This document shows, piece after piece, positions 21,301-32,633 of a stretch of 64,000 nucleotides of DNA (position 1 is its first letter; every line of letters begins with the position of its first letter). A model generated the notes under the pieces. That model was not told the DNA's origin, made no database searches, and saw only the letters and a list, made by a program, of their open reading frames with translations. A program made the position numbers and the translations under genes. This stretch comes from Laguncularia racemosa (taxonomy: Eukaryota; Streptophyta; Magnoliopsida; Myrtales; Combretaceae), in assembly GCA_037954665.1 (NCBI GenBank), contig JBBMOL010000287.1, positions 372,001 to 436,000 of the forward strand. Reading direction: 5' to 3'.

Positions 21301-21517
21301 GTTCACATGCATAAAGAGCGATTCTCGTACAGTGTAGATCTAAAATACTTCCTAGAGGTGATGGACCAATTCAAAGTCTTGAGCGCATCAACGATAATGC
21401 ATACAAGAAAGATCTACCAGGTGAGTATCCAGTAAGTGTCATGTTTAATGTCATTGATCTAAGTCCATTTGATGCAGGCAATGATTTGAGGACAAATCCT
21501 TTTCAAGAGGAGGGGAA
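18397..21517 (+). pseudogene. Gag-protease-truncated RT-integrase polyprotein of element 1
   Basis: ATG at 18397 (MSRQHSPKGERGRF). Gag core with WEKKVEMVFDCHNYSGRKK and [15 protein letters not shown]; zinc knuckle [14 protein letters not shown] at 19426-19467; protease motif [10 protein letters not shown] (Asp codon 19711-19713). The RT N-terminus reads to HPIHRLDD, then joins in frame at 20640/20641 to the integrase core ([13 protein letters not shown]). Integrase catalytic codons are visible: Asp 20674, Asp 20857, Glu 20965. The RT YFDD core, RNase H and integrase zinc domain are absent. In-frame stops are TAG at 18949-18951 and 20887-20889, both where related copies have TGG. A frameshift near 21320 spoils the C-terminus. 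Confidence 0.9.
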
Positions 21518-22345
21518 TGATGAGATCCATGATGAGAGCTAAGCCAGAAGAAGAAATGTGGATCCTCTTGAAGTGCTGCTTGGACCGATCACAAGAAATC
21601 GAGCAAAACGATTCAAGGAAGCACTTAACGGGTTGATAAAAGTTATCCATGAAGCCGGAAAGGATTAGAGAAATCATGAAGTTGGAACGGATTGGAACAA
21701 CCATTGGAAGACCCTTGCTTTTGTACAAGTTATACTGGACACAGGTTGAAGAGAGCGTGTATTTTCAAGGCACGGCCGTGTATGGAGTCAAGCAAATCCA
21801 CAGAAAGACACACAGCTAAAGTACACGGGCGTATATGTTGCCAGAAGTTGCACAGAAAGATACACGGTCAAAGTACACGGGCGTATATGTTGCCAGAAGT
21901 TGCACAGAGAAGTACACGGCTAAAGTACACGGGCGTGTATCCCCTGTCGTCCAGCTTGTTCTGTTTCGCGTTTTTATGTCACTTAACTAAACTACGTCGT
22001 TTTGGACTTGTTTTTACACGAATTGTAACCCTAGTATAAAAGCTCCTAGGGTTTAGAACAACTGAGATTAGACATCTTTGAACATTAAACACTTTTGAGA
22101 GGCACCTCTCTTGGTTCTTCAAGAACTAAATCGAACTTATCGGATTGATTTCCGTGGCATTCATCCCGACTTATCAATCGGTCTTCCATCCCGATTGTGG
22201 CGTCTTCACTTTTATACCAAGGTTCTTGTCTCGCTTATAGACAACGGGTCGCGGTTTTCCACTTTAGGTGTTTAGGCGTCTGAGGCAACGAATTTTCGAA
22301 CGTATTGGTATTGGGTTTCATCACGGGTTGGCGTGGTTCGTATCA
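21518..22345 (+). repeat. 3' LTR of element 1 (family A)
   Basis: 828 bp, TGATGAGATCC...TTCGTATCA, immediately after the purine tract and followed by CATGT. It is very similar to the 5' LTR, with scattered mostly C/T and G/A differences. The 52-bp array spans about 21800-21945 and the TATA box lies at 22035-22041. Confidence 0.93.
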
Positions 22346-23012
22346 CATGTAGCAGTCCACAAAATACATATCTGAATTGGAAGACAATGGTGAGAAGAGG
22401 AAGAGGAAACATACCTTTAACGCGCTTTAAGAGGTGGAAAAGAGACAGAAGAAGATGATTTTGTGAAGTTTTATGTGTGTGGAGTGAAGGAGAGTGAGAG
22501 CGTGCAAGGAAGAAAGAGAGAGAGATAAAGATGAGAGGTAAAATCTGAAACGAGAGAGCAAGGGAGTGTTTTTTTTTTAAAAACAAACAAGTGCACAGTG
22601 TTTCCAATCCATACGCCCTGTATGGAAGGGGCGTAGTGCCTTCTATGCATTTTGGGGGCCTGGCCTGGGTTGATACGACCACGTATAGAAGGCGTGCATG
22701 GGCGTATTAGAAAAATCTTTTTTCTTCTTACCTTGTATTTACCTCTGGAATGAAACGTGGTGAATTCCTCAACTTGAGATGCACCTCCCAAGCTCCTCAT
22801 GGGTCAACCTGCCCTTCGCAATAAAAAATCCTCAAAGTTCTCTACTTTAGGAAGTTGTAAAAGATCCAAAACTCGACTTCTATACAAACAAAAAGCGTTA
22901 AGGAGGAAAGATAAACTAAACATATACATGCAAAAGAAAAAAAAAAGACAGACCCAGACAACCTTCCAAAAGACGCTTTGTTTAAAGTCGAGCTCGACGT
23001 CTTGAAATCACT
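22346..23012 (-). other. Post-pol spacer of element D with dyad motifs
   Basis: Lies just after the end of the element D integrase in minus-strand sense. It includes a dyad pair CCATACGCC...GTATGG with GGGGCGTAG at about 22609-22706, the motif type found in LTR D. The rest is purine-rich on the plus strand (repeated 'agagag'), with no conserved ORF. Confidence 0.65.
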
Positions 23013-24341
23013 TCAAGTGGATGGGGGAAAGAGAGTAAACTCTTCACTTTCTCTAAAAACCTCTTGTTCACCATGGTATAATTTAAGCCTTTGACCATTT
23101 ACCTTGAAGATCCCCTTGTCGGGGTGTTCAATCTCAACCACGCCATAGGGGAAGACTTTCCTTACCCTAAAAGGGCCCGACCATCTGGACTTTAGCTTGC
23201 TTGGAAACAGCTTCAATCTTGAGTTAAAGAGTAGAACAAAGTCACCCTCCTTGAAACGTTTTAGGTGTTGTATTCTAGAATCATGATACCTCTTTGCTCT
23301 TTCTATATAGGTGAAGGAATTCTCATAGGCTATGAGTCTCCACTCATCCAACACAATGAGTTGCATCCATCTTTGTATCTTGGCCTTCTCAAGATCCAAA
23401 TTGACTAATTTAATAGCCCAATAGGCCTTGTGCTCGATTCCGACGGGGAGGTAGCATGCCTTACCATACACAAGCCGATAGGGAGTAGATCCCAGCGATG
23501 TTTTATAGGCGGTTCTATAGGCCCATAAGGCCTCATCCAATCTTTCAACCCAGTCCCGCCTATGGTGTGCTACAGTTTTCTCTAGTATGCGCTTTAATTC
23601 TCTATTTGACACCTCCACTTGTCCACTAGTTTGGGGGTGATATGGGGTGGCAAGTCTATGAGTAACCTCATATCTTTTCAGCACCTTCTCAATTTGAGTA
23701 TTACAGAAGTAAGTGCCTCTATCACTAATAAGCACTCGTGGGGACCCAAACCTATAGAAAAGCTTTTTAAGGAACTTTACCACCACATTGGAGTCATTTG
23801 TTGTCAAACCTTGCGCTTCCACCCATTTGCTCACATAATCCACAACAACTAATATGTACTTGTTGCCAAAAGAGGGGGGAAAAGATCCCATGAAGTCAAT
23901 ACCCCATACGTCAAACACTTCGCACTCAAGGATGTACTGTTGGGGCATTTCATCTCTTCTTGACATATTTCTATCCCTTTGACAACTGTCACATTATGCT
24001 ACATAACTTTGAGCATCTTTAAACAATGAAGGCCAATAAAAACCCGACTCCAAAACCTTGTAGGCAGTCCGGTTGGCACTGTGATGACCTTCGATTGGTT
24101 CAGAATGACAGTGGAAAAGAATCTTCCATCTTTCTTCCCGAGAGACACACCTCTTAATTAATTGATTGGCACAAACCCGAAACAAGTATGGATCCTCCCA
24201 AAAGTAGTGTTTCAAATAGGCAAAGAACTTCTTCTTTTGATGATAATTCAAGTCCTTGGGGAGAACCCTAGCCACTAAATAATTGGCGATGTCAGTGAAC
24301 CATGGTGTGCTAGATTCTTCCAAAGAACAAACCACAAACAA
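23013..24341 (-). pseudogene. Integrase of Athila-like element D
   Basis: Minus-strand reading gives a zinc-binding region (HCHSEPIEGHHS ... CDSCQR, 24110-23975) interrupted by a TAA before CDSC. The catalytic core follows: [29 protein letters not shown] and [20 protein letters not shown] supply the D, D and E residues. The C-terminal part ([20 protein letters not shown] and [15 protein letters not shown]) is open from 23966 to 23013. Known role: strand transfer of the cDNA into host DNA. Upstream is RNase H and downstream the post-pol spacer. Confidence 0.9.
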
Positions 24342-25929
24342 TATCTCCTCTAGAAACTCGTCATTGATGTCTGAATCATTAAACTTTTATAAGTATGGAT
24401 TTTCCAACCTTGATAGATGATTAATTGCTAAGTTCTTGGAACCCTTCTTGTCTTTAATCTCAAGGTCGAACTCTTAGAGGAGTAGGATCCATCTTATGAG
24501 ACACGGTTTGGCGTCTTACTTTGTCAACAAGTACTTCAAAGTTGAATGGTCCATATATACTACGACCTTGGATAAAATGAGATAGGGGCAAAATTTATCA
24601 AAAGCAAAGACAACCGCCAATAATTCCTTTTCAGCTATTGTATAGTTCTCTTGTGCGGAATTCAATGTCTTTCTTGCATAATGGATGGGTTGGAAATATT
24701 TATCCTTGCGTTATCCCAGCATAGCCCCAACAGCTAGATCACTTGCATCACACATCAACTCAAAGGGAAGACTCCAATCTAGTGTGACCATAATAGGAGC
24801 ATGAGTAAGTTTTTCCTTAAGAAGGTCGAAGGCATCAAGGCATCCTTGAGTGAATTCAAAAGGGGCATCTTTTTCCAAGAGCTTTGTCAACGGCCTTGCA
24901 ATCTTTGAAAAATCCTTGATAAATCAACGATAAAAACCGGCATGGCCCAGGAAGCTTCTTATTGCCTTTACTGAAGATAGTGGAGGAAGTTTGGATATTG
25001 CTTCCACCTTCGCCTCATCCACTTCAATTCTCTTCTTAGATATTTTATGGCCTAGCACAATCCCTTCTTGTGTCATAAAATGACACTTCTCCTAGTTCAA
25101 CACCAGATTAGTGTCCTCACATCTTTGCAAGACTAGCTTCAAATGATCAAGGCATTCATCAAAGGAGTCCCCATAAACTGAAAAATCATCCATGTATACC
25201 TCCATACTATCTTCAATCATGTCTTCAAAGATGGCCAACATGTATCTCTAAAAGGTGGCGGTGCATTGCATAGTCCAAAAGGCATTCGTCGATAAGCAAA
25301 GGTCCCAAATGGACAAGTGAGCGTTGTCTTTTCCTGATCTTCTGGTGCAATGGGGATTTGAAAATACCCAGACATTCCATCCAAGAAACAATAGTAAGCA
25401 TACCCAGCCAGCCTCTCCAGCATTTGATCAATGAATGGAAGAGGGAAGTGATCTTTTCTAGTGGCCTCATTGAGTTTGCGATAATCAATGCATACTTTCC
25501 ACCCAGTGACTGTTCTCATAGGAATAAGCTCATTTTTTTCATTTGGCATGACAATCATACTACCCTTCTTTAGAACGACTTGTACAAGACTTACCCATGG
25601 GCTTTCAGAGATTGGGTATATCATCCCCGCATCAAGTAGTTTTACTACTTCCTTTTTACCATGTCCCTCATGTTTGGGTTAAGTCTACACTGGGATTAGA
25701 TCACAGGCTTAACATCATCTTCCAACAAGATTTTATGGGTACAAAATGAGGGATTAATGCCCTTTATATCAACCATCTCATAGGTAATAGCTTTCTTATG
25801 TTGACTAAGAACAAATAAGAGCTTCTCCTTCTGATCCTTCTTGAGATTCGAAGATATGATAACTGGAAGTTTAAAACCCTCTTCCAAGAATGCATATTGA
25901 AGATAACTTGGTAGTTGTTTGAGCTCCAA
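24342..25929 (-). pseudogene. Reverse transcriptase and RNase H of element D
   Basis: Begins with an Athila-like pre-RT block (LKQLPSYLQYAFL ... LPVIISSNL; 25929-25696). RT follows: CIDYRKLNEATRKDHFPLPF, GYFQIPIAPEDQEKTTLTCP, RRMPFGLCNAP and the catalytic VYMDDFSVYG (YMDD codons 25185-25196). RNase H follows with FELMCDASDLAVGAML and AEKELLAVVFAFDKF. Stops and a frame break near 25250 interrupt it, so no single product can form. The order matches Ty3/gypsy (RT, RH, IN). Confidence 0.88.
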
Positions 25930-26143
25930 TTCAGGGGGTTCCTCTATAGACGGCTTAGACTTGTGGATGTTGGAATGATTTATATCCTCAAAGCCTCTAT
26001 CTTTTTTTTTAATTCGGCATGGTCATTAAGCTGCTTTACAACTGATCTCAATACCTCACTTTCGAATTCTACTTCTCCCCCACTCATTAAGCAAAACTCC
26101 ACTTCATCATCAGCCAACAACTCTCCCATAGAATCAGACACCA

Positions 26144-26650
26144 TCAAATCAAGGTAATCCATAGCAAAACATGTATCATCACGATGCATACTTTGTTTAG
26201 AGCATCTGGCATCCTTACTATGACCTCTTCATTCCCCACTCGTAGGACCAACTTCCCATCTCCTACATCTATCACAGCCTTTACTGTAGCTAGAAATGGT
26301 CTTCCCAAGATGAGAGGAATCTCCACGTCAGCTTCCATATCAAGGATGACAAAGTCTGCTAGAAAAACGAAGCCTTAGACTTTTACTAACACATCTTCCA
26401 CTACCCCCCTTGGGAATTTTACTTATTAGTCGGCTAATTGCAAACTCATTCTTGTTGGCTTGGGTTCCCCAAACCCCAACTTTTTAAATAATTGGTAAGG
26501 CATAAGGTTGATGCCTGCTCCCAAATCTGCCAATGCTTTTTCCTCTGATAAATTCCCAATAAGACAAGGAATTGTAAAACTCTTAGGATCTTTAAGCTTC
26601 CTAGGTAGTTTATTTTGGATCACAGCTGAGCACTCTCCTTCCAAAGTTAC
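26144..26650 (-). pseudogene. Protease of element D
   Basis: Minus-strand text IPCLIGNLSEEKALADLGAGINLMPYQLFKK contains the aspartic protease centre (D-L-G-A, Asp codon near 26510). GEPKPTRMSLQLAD and the flap-distal LGRPFLATVKAVIDV block (near 26310-26270) follow. The spacing is as in Athila elements. Two adjacent stops after LQLAD and a TAG further on break it. An acidic spacer with little similarity (26143-25930) leads to RT. Confidence 0.85.
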
Positions 26651-28417
26651 AATAGAAAACTCTTCCAATTTCCTCTTGTTTGACAACAATTCCTTTAAAA
26701 ATATTGCATATTTTGACATTTGAGTCAATACCTTAACCAGGGGAAGGTTGATATGCAACTGTTTAAACATTTCTAGGAATCTCCCATACTGTTCATCAGT
26801 CTTATCTTTCTTTAATCTGGTTGGATAGGGAATGGTGGGCTTGTATTCAAGGATGGGCATTGATGTGGAATCTCGCTCATCTAGCTGTTTACCCTTGTTC
26901 TTAATGGTAGCTGGCTCCTTGGTCGACTTAATTACCCCGTTCTCTTCTTCCTGAACTTTAGAATGCAGCTCCTTACCACTCCTCAAAGTTATTGCCTTAA
27001 CATGTTCTCTAGGGTTTGGTTTTGTATTTCTTGGGAGTGAGCCCTGAGGTCTTTCTGATAGAAGTTTGGCCATTTGCCCGACTTATGTCTCCAGGTTGCG
27101 AATAGATGCATCATGATTCTTAAGAGTGCTCTCTTGATTTTTCAAAATCTGGTGCATGGACTTATCTCTTTCTTTAGAATCTTTTACCAGCTTAGTCAGC
27201 ATCTCCTCAACTGACGACTTAGATGATTGGCCAGGTGGTCATTAAAAGCCTGGAGGAGGATTAGGGTTGCTCCTTTGTATGTTGTTGTTGTTGCTCTACG
27301 AAAATTTTGGATGATTCCTCCAACCTGGATTATAAGTGTTGCTATATGGGTTGTTTTGAGGACGAGATCAACTTCCCACATAATCAACATAGGCAGTGTC
27401 GGTTCCCTCATCAAAGTAAGGCTCTATAGTTGCTACTTGATGAGATGAGGTAGACATTTGATTGACTTGTCTTGCTAACGCATCAACCTTAGCAAGTATA
27501 TTAGAGGCTATGTCCATCTCCATAACACCAAGAGTCCTTCTTTCTCTAATTCGGCCACGTGAGCTCTCATAATCATCTTCGGCCATGTCTTCAAAAAGAC
27601 AAAAGCTTTTCGCTAGGGTTTGTTGTTTGAGAGTCCCACCAGCAGCTGCATTAATTGTTTGCTTTGTCTGATAATTCAGCCCATTGTAAAATAACTGAAC
27701 TTGCGACCATTCGGGAATCCCATGATGCGGACATTTTCTCAATGATTCCTTGAATCTCTCCCATGCCTCAAAGAGAGTTTCTGAGTCCTTCTGATAGAAT
27801 CCTTATATCTCTGATCTGAGTTTAGCAGTCTTTGAGGGAGGAAAGTATCTATCCATGAATCACATTAATAAATCATCCCATGTAGTGATAGACTCATTAG
27901 GTAAGTTCCCCAACCATTGCCTAACTTTCCCCCTTAAGGAAAATGGGAAAAGTCTAAGCCTTTTTGCATCTTCGCTAACCCCTTTAAACTTGAATGTGTC
28001 GCACAACTCTAAGAAGAGTCAAACATGTGTTGTGGGGTCTTCATCTTGTAATCCTTCAAATTGGGCATTGTCTTGAACCATCTTGATCATACTTGGCTTT
28101 ATCTCGAAATTGGTTACTTAAACCCGTGGTCTGACAATACTGGAAGTTATACCTTGAAGATTTAGTCGAGAATAGTCCAAATTGGTTTTTGGAGGACCAT
28201 TCATTCTTCCCCTGTTTTAAACTATCTGATGAGGGGGCGGAGGGTCTTCAATCGGATAATCTTCTGGTACATTCTCCATCTCTCCTTTTAGTGAGTCTTC
28301 CCTTAGACTTGTTGATGAAGCTTCTGCTTTAAACTTTCCTCTCTTCTTGTAACTTCGAATAACTCTTTTAGGTTCTGGATTGAAGTTAGCAAGTCCCTTG
28401 GAATGGCCTCTAGTCAT
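26651..28417 (-). pseudogene. gag of element D with C-terminal spacer
   Basis: Starts at 28417 (MTRGHSKGLANFNPEPK) 137 bases after the primer site. The Athila gag core LRLFPFSLRGKVRQWLGNLP (near 27950) is followed by FKESLRKCPHHGIPEWSQVQLFYNGL (near 27700), a Gln/Asn/Pro-rich part, a coiled-coil-like segment before VGQMAKLLSERPQGSLP (27070), and ITLRSGKEL (near 26980). About ten stops, mostly TAG, cut the frame. It provides particle structure in an active element. No CCHC knuckle was seen, which agrees with other Athila gags I know. Confidence 0.82.
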
Positions 28418-28553
28418 GCACTGTCAAGAGATGTAGAAAGTTAGTAGATTCACTATTCAATCAACCAGATGAATATCAACGAAACAAATTAAAAGAAAAT
28501 GGCTGAATTAATAAGTAAGAAGTGTTCCTAAAAAAGGTGAAATCCTTAATACT

Positions 28554-28570
28554 CCCCGACAACGGCGCCA
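28554..28570 (-). other. Primer binding site of element D (tRNA-Asp type)
   Basis: Minus-strand TGGCGCCGTTGTCGGGG, six bases after the 5' LTR end, matches the tRNA-Asp-complementary site of Athila/Tat elements with one transition. Confidence 0.92.
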
Positions 28571-28576
28571 AAAACT

Positions 28577-29924
28577 TGATCGTTGCGGATCGTAGCTTAA
28601 TAATTTATAAACCTGTTCCTTGCTTCCAACTACGATGCAATAGGCAAGCGCACCTATCGTAGTGTAGTATAGTGTTCGAAATCAAGGTCATTCCAAGGAG
28701 ATTAAAGTTCACCAATTACTAATACTTACTCCGTTCCTATTATCCAACCGATCAAGGTGAGTGAATGATTTAATGAACTTAACTAAAAGAGACAAATTAT
28801 AAAATGTACTGAGCTAAAGAAAAGGAAATTAACAAAACACGAGTTCGAATCAACAACTAAGCAACCTAGATCTCTCTCTAATCCCATTCATGCCATGCGA
28901 ATCATTAGAAACAAAAGATTAAACAATCCAGTTCTTAAGCTGCAAAGTTTCATTAGTCAAACTAATAGTTCTCTCAAATCTATTAGCTTATCTAATCCTA
29001 GGTTTATCCGTTAGAATCTCTTCTTAACTAATAGCAACCTAGGATTGCATGAAGCACTTGACTCTCTCACCATTCGGTTGGTAAACAGAAGATTTTCGTT
29101 ATCTTATCTGTAGAAGCATGATCAAATCTTATTCATTACCCTTAGATCTAATCATACAAGCAATTTCTCAATTAACTTGAATGAAATCAAACATAGATTC
29201 ATACTCCGAAAATATAAATCTAAGATACATATCAAGAACAAGTAATGAAACAAAAGAACATCAATATGTCTTCATTAAGATCAATCCTTCATCACATGAC
29301 AACAATGGTTTCAAAAGAGATCTAGATCTCTAGATTACTCCTCCATGAGAGAAAGAATGTAAATACAATTGATAGGAGAGCAACTAGAGTTCAGATTACC
29401 ACCCGGAAGTTCGAATCTTGAATGCTTTGGTTGAGACAAGGATCCTCTTGTGTTGTTGTTCCAAGAGAGAAAAGTGAGATATATGTTAAGAATAAAACCT
29501 TTAGTCCGCTTTTCTTTTCTCTCTCCACTTAAATATATATATATAGACATGTACAAAGTAAGAGAAAGGGCGCAAATATCAGGAAAATTAAAGTCGCAGC
29601 TGATCCATACGCCCCGTATGGAAGGGGTGTAGCGGTCTTTGTGCTTGAAATTTATGCTCCATATACCCCTCCATACAAGGTCATATGAAATTGCCCTGAA
29701 TTTTCTAGGACCATATGGGGCATATAGAGGGCTGTATAGGCAGAAAACTTGGCTTTTCCTTTTCTTTTCTTGATGAAACCAATTGATTTCTTCGTAATAG
29801 GTTCCACATCACCTGAAAGCGATACATCATGCTATTAAGTACCAATTCTAAATGATTTCCACTCGATTTACAACAAAAAGAACTTGAAATCATCTAGGAA
29901 TTAAGAGTGTTTCGTCCTTCATCA
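28577..29924 (-). repeat. 5' LTR of element D
   Basis: 1348 bp in minus orientation, from TGATGAAGGACGAAACAC at 29924 to ...GCGGATCGTTGCAACGATCA-type end at 28577. It contains dyad motifs (CCATACGCCCCGTATGG, about 29603-29735) upstream of an alternating TA promoter-like stretch (about 29531-29545). It aligns by eye along its length with the split 3' LTR and with the solo LTR at 50306-51632. Confidence 0.92.
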
Positions 29925-30629
29925 ATGTACCATCCCTCTTAGGAACAAGAAGGGCAAGATTAGGACAAAGATTGGTACTCTCCTTGATGAAACCTCGCTC
30001 TACCAATTCATCCACCTAGCACTTCAATTCTTTAGCCTTCTTAGGATTCATGTGATATGCAGATCGATTTGGTAAAACTGGTCCCAGCTAAAAATCAATG
30101 GCATGTTCAATGCCTCTTAGAGGTGATAATCCTTTAGGTAATTCATCTATAAAAAGATCTTTGTACTCATCCAGTACCTAAGTTACCATAGGTGGTAACT
30201 TCTCACGCCCATCCACCTCTAATGCATACCTCATCTGCAACAGATACACTGACCTCTCATCTACTTTGGCCTCCTCTAGTTCATATTGCCCCACCAATAA
30301 TGTCTTCTTCTTTCCTGCCTTATTTATTTGCCTCTGTGCCTCTTATATTTTAGAAGGTGACATGGGTTAAACACTATACACTTTCCCTCTTTCTGGAACA
30401 CATAAGTGTTCCTAAAGACATCATGTAAAACTCTCCTGTTATACAGCTAGGGCCTGCTAAGTAATATGTGGGATGCACTCATAGAAAGAATGTCACAAAT
30501 AATCTCATCATGGTATTTATCTCCTATGATGAAAGGCACCTTAGCCCTCTAAATGACATGTAGACTACCCTATTCACTCAGCCGATGCAATTTATAAGGC
30601 TTGGTATGTGGGGTTCTAATTGTTTTAAA
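29925..30629 (-). pseudogene. Protease and RT N-terminal fragment of a CRM-like element (C3)
   Basis: Minus-strand reading gives a truncated protease end (KVPFIIGDKYHDEIICDIL, then SASHILLSRP and VFRNTYVFQKEGKC; 30628-30365). A linker and the pre-RT block LLQMRYALEVDGREKLPP follow (near 30230), then a stretch resembling GIEHAIDF and LVPKRDGT, stopping at 29925 where LTR D begins. Stops are frequent, mainly TAG. The rest of RT is not found left of element D at 1164, so this copy is not simply split by D. Its right edge (about 30629) abuts unrelated A/T-rich DNA. Confidence 0.8.
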
Positions 30630-31813
30630 AGTATCCTTATCACTAAGTTTTGTAGTCCTTTGTCTCTTGCTCTTGTTATGGGTCTTGTAGATGTATGATT
30701 CCATCACACTTCCTCTCCAAAAACGCCACAAAGAGAAGTTAAACTTCTCTTCTTACCTTATCTTATCTTATCAAGATTCCCATTGATCACACCTGATCTT
30801 ATCTCAATCCTACCCTATTTTATGTCGTCTAACCTAAGAAAAAGACAAAAATAATTTAAAAGTGGACATATCAAAATCGGATCCCAATAAAATGCACTAA
30901 AACATGATTTTTCCAATTTTTGTCAAGGTTTTACTTATCTTAATCTATCTTATCTTATAGTTAATAAATCATACCCAAATTTTATCCTATTATACCTTAG
31001 ATATACCTTGATTACCCAGTAAAATTTCTTGGTAAAATGCAAAGAGATGGGCCCTCAAAAAAAAAAAAAAAAGCCTTTTTTCACGTGAAGCAATGCAATT
31101 TGACATTATCTAATTCACCCCATATTTAGAGCCATCTTACCTAATCCTAACCTAATCAAAATTATCCCAAAATTTTTCACAACCAAGCTAAGGAGGTTAA
31201 CTAAGAATAAAAAATCAGCCCAAGAAACCTCCTGGAAGGTGCTGAAATCATCCACCCGCTTCTGTTACCTTTAATTCCACATGATTTTGCCACCTCAACC
31301 TTATCTTATCTTATGCCATCACTACCCTAGCTTATCCTATGAGATCTTGGGCCAATTATGAGCTTCAAACCTACCCAATCTTGTCCCCTTAAGCATGGTG
31401 AATCAGCACCAAGAATTAATTACAAAGTAACAAAACTTAACTACAATAAAAAGGGGATGTATGGAGGCAAACCTACTTAAGTAAAGCCCTCCATTCCTCA
31501 CACCATTTTGAGCCCCCAATTCTCTAATTTCTACTTACCCAAATCTCCACCAAACACACTTAATATCTTTCTAAGAACTTAGAAAATTTCATCCATAATT
31601 AACTTCATTTACATCTCTAAAATTGATAAGAGTTTTGAAATCACCAACTCCATGCCTTTAGGTAAGAAACTTCAACTTCTTTGAAGTTTGTAAGGCTAGT
31701 TAATTTCTAGAAGTTTGTTACTAATTCTAGCAAATATTTATGTTATAGGATCCTCATCATAGGGAATTCTAAGGATTATCTATTTCAACAATAAAGAAGG
31801 ATTATCTATCTCA
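30630..31813 (+). other. Unassigned A/T-rich DNA, possibly part of a long LTR
   Basis: No ORF of note. It has repeated 'tcttatctta' runs (near 30750-31000), a T/A-rich promoter-like stretch and pyrimidine-rich leader (about 31450-31560), then a short interval with splice-like ends (31662-31748). This layout could be the LTR and leader of another retrotransposon. I cannot name it, and no LTR ends were found. It continues to the right of element C2 at 62961. Confidence 0.35.
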
Positions 31814-31818
31814 AAAAC

Positions 31819-32633
31819 TGATGTGCCTAACCAATTGGATGGTAAACACATCAAATGAATAGGCATGAACAACCAATTCCCTCAATCAAAATGGCATGTC
31901 AAATTACTTCAAATTGGAAGTCCAATTCATGAGTTTGAACACTAAATGGATGTAAGAACAAACAAGTGTGCGATCTTCAATGGAATGATACGCAAAATGA
32001 ACTAGAATTCAATCTCAAATTGAAATGAAAAAAATCTAAAAATAAGAACCCTAATTCACGTGATAAGAACAAGTAGCCAAAAAATTATACTTAGATATTA
32101 CTCACTAAACACAATTTGCAAAATAACAAGAGTAAGATTGATATGACTTACAATCCACTCAAGTTGATTCTCACCACAATTACATAAAGAAATTGATAAG
32201 AGATCTTTGTATGCAAAGGTTGAACCCTCACGGCATAAAGTGTGTAATTTTCTCAAAATGTCAAAAGCTCCCTAAAAACCCTAGTTAGCAAGTATTTATA
32301 CTTGTTCCTATTAAGGTGAAAACACACCAAAAATTACAATAAGTGGTCGGTTCCCAAAACACAAATTACAAGTATAAAATAAATTGGTCTTCAAGTGGCC
32401 GGTTCTTCACTTCAATGGAACATATTGTTGGACCGATTCTTCTTTGGTTTATGTAGGTCCATGAATAACCTACAAACTAAGCTTTAGCGAGTTTATCCAT
32501 CGTCCTGTAAAAAGCAACATGTGCACCTATAAAATGCACAACAAATATGTAATAGAAAAGAAGTTACTAAATAAATATTTTTGGGGTAAGATTGCTCAAA
32601 GAAGACCCTCATCACCAAATTTTGTAACTCTTT
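31819..32633 (-). repeat. 3' LTR of C2, main segment
   Basis: Ends (minus strand) with TTAGGCACATCA at 31819. TCTTT at 32629-32633 is the left copy of the element 3 target duplication. The missing first 46 bp lie at 58573-58618. Together they give about 861 bp, close to the 849-bp 5' LTR at 62107-62955, to which this segment is similar throughout. Confidence 0.88.

Larger units (their letters stand above)
17052..22345 (+). mobile_element. Family A CRM-like element 1, RT/RNase H-deleted (gag-PR-IN)
   Basis: A 5294-bp element with LTRs of 829 and 828 bp and perfect duplications CATGT (17047-17051 and 22346-22350). It has an exact 12-base initiator-Met primer site, a leader with intron-like ends and one long frame for gag, protease, an RT N-terminus fused to the integrase core, and a purine tract AAGAGGAGGGGAA (21505-21517). 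Only two in-frame stops precede a frameshift near 21320. It sits in the element D post-pol spacer. The RT core and RNase H are missing, so movement would have needed RT in trans. Confidence 0.93.
1165..29924 (-). mobile_element. Athila-like Ty3/gypsy retrotransposon, element D (interrupted)
   Basis: Long minus-strand element with a 5' LTR (28577-29924, 1348 bp), tRNA-Asp-type primer site, gag, protease, RT, RNase H, integrase, a third ORF after pol, a purine tract and a 3' LTR. The 3' LTR is split into 8817-7940 and 1637-1165, 1351 bp in total. Removing nested elements C1, F, a solo LTR and element 1 leaves about 12 kb, which fits Athila elements. The gag-pol text ([26 protein letters not shown]) and the extra ORF are Athila-like. 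Both LTR ends have TG...CA, but the flanks (CACAA at 1160-1164, ATGTA at 29925-29929) do not match, so the two halves may come from different copies. Many stops make it inactive. Confidence 0.85.

Noticed and set aside
22272..22800. ORFs on the minus strand spanning the right edge of element 1
   Set aside because: They cross the LTR boundary and its target duplication, so they postdate insertion and are chance frames in purine-rich spacer.
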